Positions 52,435 through 56,013 of a DNA stretch of 56,013 nucleotides are shown piece after piece (within the stretch, counting starts at the first letter, position 1; every line of letters begins with the position of its first letter). The notes beneath the pieces were generated by a model. It was not told the DNA's origin. It made no database searches and saw only the letters and a list, made by a program, of their open reading frames with translations. Both the position numbers and the translations under genes were made by a program. Source of the stretch: an uncultured Lachnospiraceae bacterium (GTDB lineage Bacteria; Bacillota; Clostridia; Lachnospirales; Lachnospiraceae); assembly GCA_947367855.1 (NCBI GenBank), contig CANBFE010000026.1:1-56013 (forward strand), read 5' to 3'.

Positions 52435-53655
52435 TTACAGTGAATATGCATAAAGCAAATTTGAAATATAAGTTTCGTCCAAATATTCATTTCTGTCAAA
52501 ATCACTGCATATATTTTTGTGTAATCTTTCTGCAGTATTATCTTTCAGGATATCAATCAACTTTTCTTCCAGGCTGAATATGTCATTTGATCTGAATATA
52601 AGCCCATTGCAATTATCCTGAATTAATTCCGCCGCTGAAGTACAATCCGATACAATACAGGGCAATCCAATTGACATAGCTTCCACAATTGTCAGAGGAG
52701 CACCCTCATACCATTTAGAAGGGAAGACCAACGCTCTGGAAGTACGCATAAACCTCTGTACCTCCTCATTATTCTTCCATCCCACAAATTCTACTTCGGG
52801 ATATTTTTCAATCAATTTATTGCCATACTCTCCTCCTCCAACTACAATCCCCTGAACCGTTAATCCTCTCTCTCTCACCCCCTCTAAAGCTTCACAAAAC
52901 AACTCAATTCCCTTCTCTTCTGAAAGACGTCCAACATATAAAATACCCTTATTACTTCCTATATCTTGAATTGGCTGTTCTCCCATTTCAACCGGATTCT
53001 TAACCCGACAAAACTGTTTACCTGACAGATATCTCCTGACAATATTCTCATTTAAATCAGATATACTGATATAAAAAATATGCTTATTTCTCCTTACCAC
53101 AAAATCCTGAACCAACTGTCTGCACACCCTCCACATTTTTTGAATATAATTTCGCTTGTCACAATTTGCCAGAATACATCTCAAGGACATAGGCCGACAG
53201 CAGCAAATCGCTTCCTTTTGATAATTGTAAAAACCACCATTAGGACATAACGAAAAATACTCATGAAGTGTCACAAAAACCTTAAACTTCATAGAAGATG
53301 CAACATGCACAACAGAAGACGACAATGCTTTTGACCAACCATGAAAATGAACTATCGTTTGATTTTTATCCAGATTATGTAATATTTTCTGCAGTTCTCT
53401 TTTCGCCCGCAAATTCCATATCCCATTACATATGGCATTCACTTTCTTTCCCGTATTAATATCATCCATATTCAGACAAACATTCTTAACTTCACTCTCT
53501 GAAAGTTCTGGGCAAACCGGACCAACAGCTGAAAAATATATTACTTCAATTCCCCTTTTTCTTAATCCTAATGCGCTTTTAATTGCCACCTTCGCCGCCC
53601 CACCATTAATGAATGCATAATCATAAACAATTACTGCTGTGATAGAATTACTCAT
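52435..53655 (-). CDS. Glycosyltransferase family 4
   Basis: A 406-residue GT-B enzyme with GT4 features: GGAAKVAIKSALGLRKRGIE in the N-terminal domain, GRLSEEKGIELFCEAL and the C-terminal donor-binding VFPSKWYEGAPLTIVEAMSI with its E-x7-E pattern. It adds one sugar to the lipid-linked chain. A middle segment rich in Cys (CCCRPMSLRCILANC) is unusual and may bind metal or form disulfides. AT-rich like its neighbours. Confidence 0.86.
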   Translation of the reverse strand: MSNSITAVIVYDYAFINGGAAKVAIKSALGLRKRGIEVIYFSAVGPVCPELSESEVKNVCLNMDDINTGKKVNAICNGIWNLRAKRELQKILHNLDKNQTIVHFHGWSKALSSSVVHVASSMKFKVFVTLHEYFSLCPNGGFYNYQKEAICCCRPMSLRCILANCDKRNYIQKMWRVCRQLVQDFVVRRNKHIFYISISDLNENIVRRYLSGKQFCRVKNPVEMGEQPIQDIGSNKGILYVGRLSEEKGIELFCEALEGVRERGLTVQGIVVGGGEYGNKLIEKYPEVEFVGWKNNEEVQRFMRTSRALVFPSKWYEGAPLTIVEAMSIGLPCIVSDCTSAAELIQDNCNGLIFRSNDIFSLEEKLIDILKDNTAERLHKNICSDFDRNEYLDETYISNLLYAYSL

Positions 53656-53712
53656 ATTTCATCTCACTATTCGTTCTCTGTCTTAACTACTTCAACTGCA
53701 TGTCGATTCTCA

Positions 53713-54726
53713 TCAACTTTTCCCTCTTATCCTTTTCCAGATTGGTCTTCCATAAGCCTGCGCTATTCCTGCAATAATAGCCACAACCCGCCTTGGCATT
53801 TTCCTCAACAAACCTATTCCGATTTGTTCCCAACAGGGCCTGTTATCCTCCCACAACGTTCCTTCTCTCCATGGACTTATTTCTTTATATCTCATCCACT
53901 CTTTCGCATATCTATGACCACACCCCTTTGTCCATGGCCTCACACTCAAAAAACTTGTTGTAAAATGCACTACCACAGGATTCTCAACAGCTTCCTTAAC
54001 CTGTTCCTTCGAATAGAAACCCATTATCGGTTTACGATAAATCACCATCTCATCATAAGAAAAGTCGTGGAAGATAGTTACAGAATTATATTGAGGTTCA
54101 AAACAATATGTATCCCTGCTCAACACCGCATTCAATGCCCCTTGATCCCCCTGCTGTATCTGTCCATTTTTCCTAACGATGAACTCCAACAGTCTGTTCT
54201 CAACTTTCTCCTCTTTCCATTTTTTTAAATCAATTAACATCACTCCGGAATTAAACATTATGCTGTTCTCTTCCAAATCTATATTAATCCTGTAATAGGA
54301 ACTAAAAGCATCCATCAATGCCCCAATAGTTCTGCCATACAAATCTATCGTCCACAATCCCTTTATTGATTTCCGAATGATGGTATCACAGTCAAGATAA
54401 AGAACTCTTTCTAACTCTCCAGGCAGCATACTCGATATAAACAACCGTGCATACTGGCTCAAAGACCCTCGGTCTATAGTCACTTCCATATGCAGTTCTT
54501 CTGTGATTTTTTTTGCCTTGATGAATACCGGTAATGTCCTTTTATAACTTTTGGCAACAGAAACCAACTTTTCTCGATTCTCATTGGAAATTGAACTGTC
54601 CAATATATAGACTATGATGTCCTCCATATCCTTGCTATTTTCATAAAGAGAAACCAACGAAACCCCAAGAATTTCTGCAAACCTATCATCGGAAGCATAA
54701 ACTATATGCGCAATATCAGTACCCAT
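53713..54726 (-). CDS. Glycosyltransferase family 8
   Basis: A 337-residue GT-A retaining enzyme: IAHIVYASDDRFAEILGVSL, the DxD motif LYLDCDTI, FNSGVMLIDLKKW, GDQGALNAV and HFTTSF. GT8 members transfer galactose or glucose to cell-envelope glycans. ATG with GAGGAGCGG. It follows the chain-length gene and begins the run of AT-rich glycosyltransferases. Confidence 0.87.
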   Translation of the reverse strand: MGTDIAHIVYASDDRFAEILGVSLVSLYENSKDMEDIIVYILDSSISNENREKLVSVAKSYKRTLPVFIKAKKITEELHMEVTIDRGSLSQYARLFISSMLPGELERVLYLDCDTIIRKSIKGLWTIDLYGRTIGALMDAFSSYYRINIDLEENSIMFNSGVMLIDLKKWKEEKVENRLLEFIVRKNGQIQQGDQGALNAVLSRDTYCFEPQYNSVTIFHDFSYDEMVIYRKPIMGFYSKEQVKEAVENPVVVHFTTSFLSVRPWTKGCGHRYAKEWMRYKEISPWREGTLWEDNRPCWEQIGIGLLRKMPRRVVAIIAGIAQAYGRPIWKRIRGKS

Positions 54727-54822
54727 GCTGTGACCGCTCCTCTGTCCACCAGGTCTAACCAGTAACCTATATCACCTGAAATATCCCCGTTCAGTTCTAC
54801 AGCTTTACTTCATCATCTCCCA

Positions 54823-55713
54823 TTACAATACCACATACCCCACCACCGGCTTCCCCAACGCGGCAATACTCTCATACTCCCTGTGTATCTGCCTCCTCAG
54901 AGATCTGCCCCGCTGTTCCACCAGAATCACCCCGTCGCATTCCGCCAGGGCCTCCAGGGTATCCGCCGTCACATTCATGTCAGCCCCGGCCACCAACGCC
55001 ATATCCTCATGCAGATACTTTATAACAGAGTCCACAAACCCCTGCAGCCGCTCCTGCCCTATAGTCCCGGTCACCAACAGGGTTCTCCCGGTTCCGGCAA
55101 GGTTCGTCATGTTCACTGCGGCAATCCGGTACGCCTCCTCTTCGGACGGGCGTTTCCCGGTTCCCTCCAGTCTTTCCAGAAACCTGTCGACACTGCCCAG
55201 AAAACGTTTCCGTCCCATCCCTGGAAAAACCCCCAGGATATAATACCCGTACCGTTCCCGCAGTTCCCGCTCTCCCCGGAGCCTGTCACTGAACAGATAA
55301 CCTGCCCCATAGCAGAACACCATGGCAAAAAATCCCGCTGCAAATCCCATGGCAAAATTCTTCACGGGACTGCGTTCCTTCAGGCCCTCCAGCTCCGCCT
55401 TCAGCTCTTCCGCCTGTTTACCCGCCTGTTCAGCCGTCAGCCCCTGCTCCCTTGCCCTCTGCAGCTCTGCGCTCTGTTCCCCGCCCTGTTCCTGCGCCTT
55501 CAGCAGATCCCGCAGCCGCACCTGTTCTTCCAGTGCCCCCTGCACTTCCTCCCTTCTCTCCGGCAGGACCTCCGTGTTATACCACACTGCATAACCGGCC
55601 CACAGGGCACCTGCTGCCAACGCCACCAGTATAACAGACCTCCAACGGTACATAACCTGGAACATCAGGTCCTTCAGGTCAATCTCCTGTTCATATCCCC
55701 GGCACTCTTCCAT
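54823..55713 (-). CDS. Chain-length protein (Wzz/CpsC-like) with degenerate BY-kinase-like C-terminus
   Basis: A 296-residue protein: TM1 near VILVALAAGALWAGYAVW, an Ala/Glu/Gln-rich coiled coil of about 65 residues, TM2 near FAMGFAAGFFAMVFCYGAGY, then about 150 cytoplasmic residues. This tail follows the BY-kinase order (AAVNMTNLAGTGRTLLVTGT ... DGVILVEQRGRSLRRQIHRE ... GKPVVGYVVL). The Walker A stretch reads GTIGQERL with no GK[ST], so ATP binding is doubtful. The coiled-coil loop is also much shorter than in ordinary Wzz. ATG 55713 follows AAAGGGTGG. It probably regulates polymer length without a kinase cycle. Confidence 0.7.
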   Translation of the reverse strand: MEECRGYEQEIDLKDLMFQVMYRWRSVILVALAAGALWAGYAVWYNTEVLPERREEVQGALEEQVRLRDLLKAQEQGGEQSAELQRAREQGLTAEQAGKQAEELKAELEGLKERSPVKNFAMGFAAGFFAMVFCYGAGYLFSDRLRGERELRERYGYYILGVFPGMGRKRFLGSVDRFLERLEGTGKRPSEEEAYRIAAVNMTNLAGTGRTLLVTGTIGQERLQGFVDSVIKYLHEDMALVAGADMNVTADTLEALAECDGVILVEQRGRSLRRQIHREYESIAALGKPVVGYVVL

Positions 55714-55801
55714 CCTATCCACCCTTTCTCTGCTTTACACTCTTCCATACCGGCCGGTCCGCACATCCCGGACTTCCAGGGCCCTGGTTCCCGGATGAGT
55801 C

Positions 55802-56013
55802 TCACATGGCCCCGTCCTTCCCCAGCACCACCTTCACGGTCTTAAGCAGGATCCGCAGGTCCAGGCCCATGCTCCACTCCGTGATGTACTTCGTGTCCAG
55901 CCGCACCACCTCCTCGAAGTCCGTGATCCGGCTCCGGCCGCTGACCTGCCACAGCCCCGTGATCCCCGGCCTCACCGCCATCCGGGCCCTGTGCCGGGGT
56001 TCATAGCGTTCCC
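55802..56013 (-). CDS. Undecaprenyl-phosphate sugar phosphotransferase, C-terminal part (cut by window edge)
   Basis: The frame entering from the right edge reads RYEPRHRARMAVRPGITGLW, then QVSGRSRITDFEEVVRLD, ending LKTVKVVLGKDGAM before TGA. RPGITGLWQVSGR is the C-terminal signature of bacterial sugar transferases of the WbaP/CpsE type, which start repeat-unit synthesis on undecaprenyl phosphate. As the first biosynthetic step it fits its place at the head of the cluster. 70 residues are visible. Confidence 0.9.
   Translation of the reverse strand, partial: ERYEPRHRARMAVRPGITGLWQVSGRSRITDFEEVVRLDTKYITEWSMGLDLRILLKTVKVVLGKDGAM

Noticed and set aside
1..56013. CRISPR array, rRNA or tRNA genes
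   Set aside because: No regularly spaced repeats and no cloverleaf or rRNA-like stretches were seen on reading both strands.

Overview
The window looks like a chromosomal stretch of an anaerobic, gut-type member of the Clostridia, most likely Lachnospiraceae. This is inferred from protein character: strong AGGAGG-type ribosome binding sites, a lone class B sortase, GH29/GH38/GH42 glycosidases, a BTAD-type regulator with a C-terminal cyclase-like domain, a DUF2975/XRE pair, and a Wzx/Wzy exopolysaccharide cluster. Most of the window is moderately GC-rich. Two AT-rich islands (about 11.5-13.8 kb and 49.4-54.7 kb) stand out. I saw no rRNA, tRNA or CRISPR array.

Layout. (1) 1-3.0 kb, minus strand: phage-derived accessory DNA. 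It holds the start of a GH25 lysozyme, several tiny genes, a MuF head-morphogenesis protein fused to a zinc-metallopeptidase domain and broken by an in-frame TAG, and a DUF4303 protein. (2) 3.25-4.56 kb: a decayed IS91-type element with a tyrosine recombinase and a Y2 transposase. (3) 5.0-11.35 kb, minus strand: pyridoxamine kinase, then an ABC transporter with one ATPase and two FtsX-type permeases, all broken, next to an apparently intact OmpR-type two-component system. (4) 11.5-13.76 kb: an AT-rich two-gene cassette, an isoprenyl diphosphate synthase-like enzyme convergent with a polytopic membrane protein, bounded by a perfect 19-bp inverted repeat. (5) 14-27.75 kb: carbon metabolism and housekeeping genes. 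These are GH29 fucosidase, a BTAD regulator with a small partner, an acyl-CoA ligase, an amidohydrolase, GH38 mannosidase, TruA, an ECF S component, and a single 1112-residue reading frame that joins a complete GH42 beta-galactosidase to a complete EPSP synthase. (6) 27.8-30.8 kb: integrase and transposase debris beside an ABC exporter. (7) 30.8-39.05 kb: signal peptidase II, carbamate kinase, sortase B, 2-hydroxyacid dehydrogenase, TadA, an SPFH protein coupled to a ribbon-helix-helix-like protein, a three-gene membrane protein/XRE/secreted protein operon with a clear promoter and operator, and a flavin reductase-like protein. (8) 39.16-56.0 kb, minus strand: a long polysaccharide cluster running from a sugar transferase (cut by the right edge) through chain-length control, glycosyltransferases, Wzy and Wzx to a tailoring module with three ATP-grasp genes, two aminotransferase-fold genes, two acetyltransferases and a membrane glycosyltransferase.

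The most unusual observations are the GH42-EPSP synthase fusion, the inverted-repeat-bounded isoprenoid/membrane cassette, and homopolymeric G tracts in the polysaccharide cluster. One tract (G8) puts a sugar-transfer ATP-grasp gene out of frame, while G7 would restore it. Three tracts share the core TCGGGGGGGTAA, allowing for one extra G. This suggests phase-variable surface glycan tailoring, although assembly error in homopolymers is not excluded. The chain-length protein also appears to carry a BY-kinase-like domain without a recognisable Walker A motif.

All family assignments come from reading motifs. No database search was possible.
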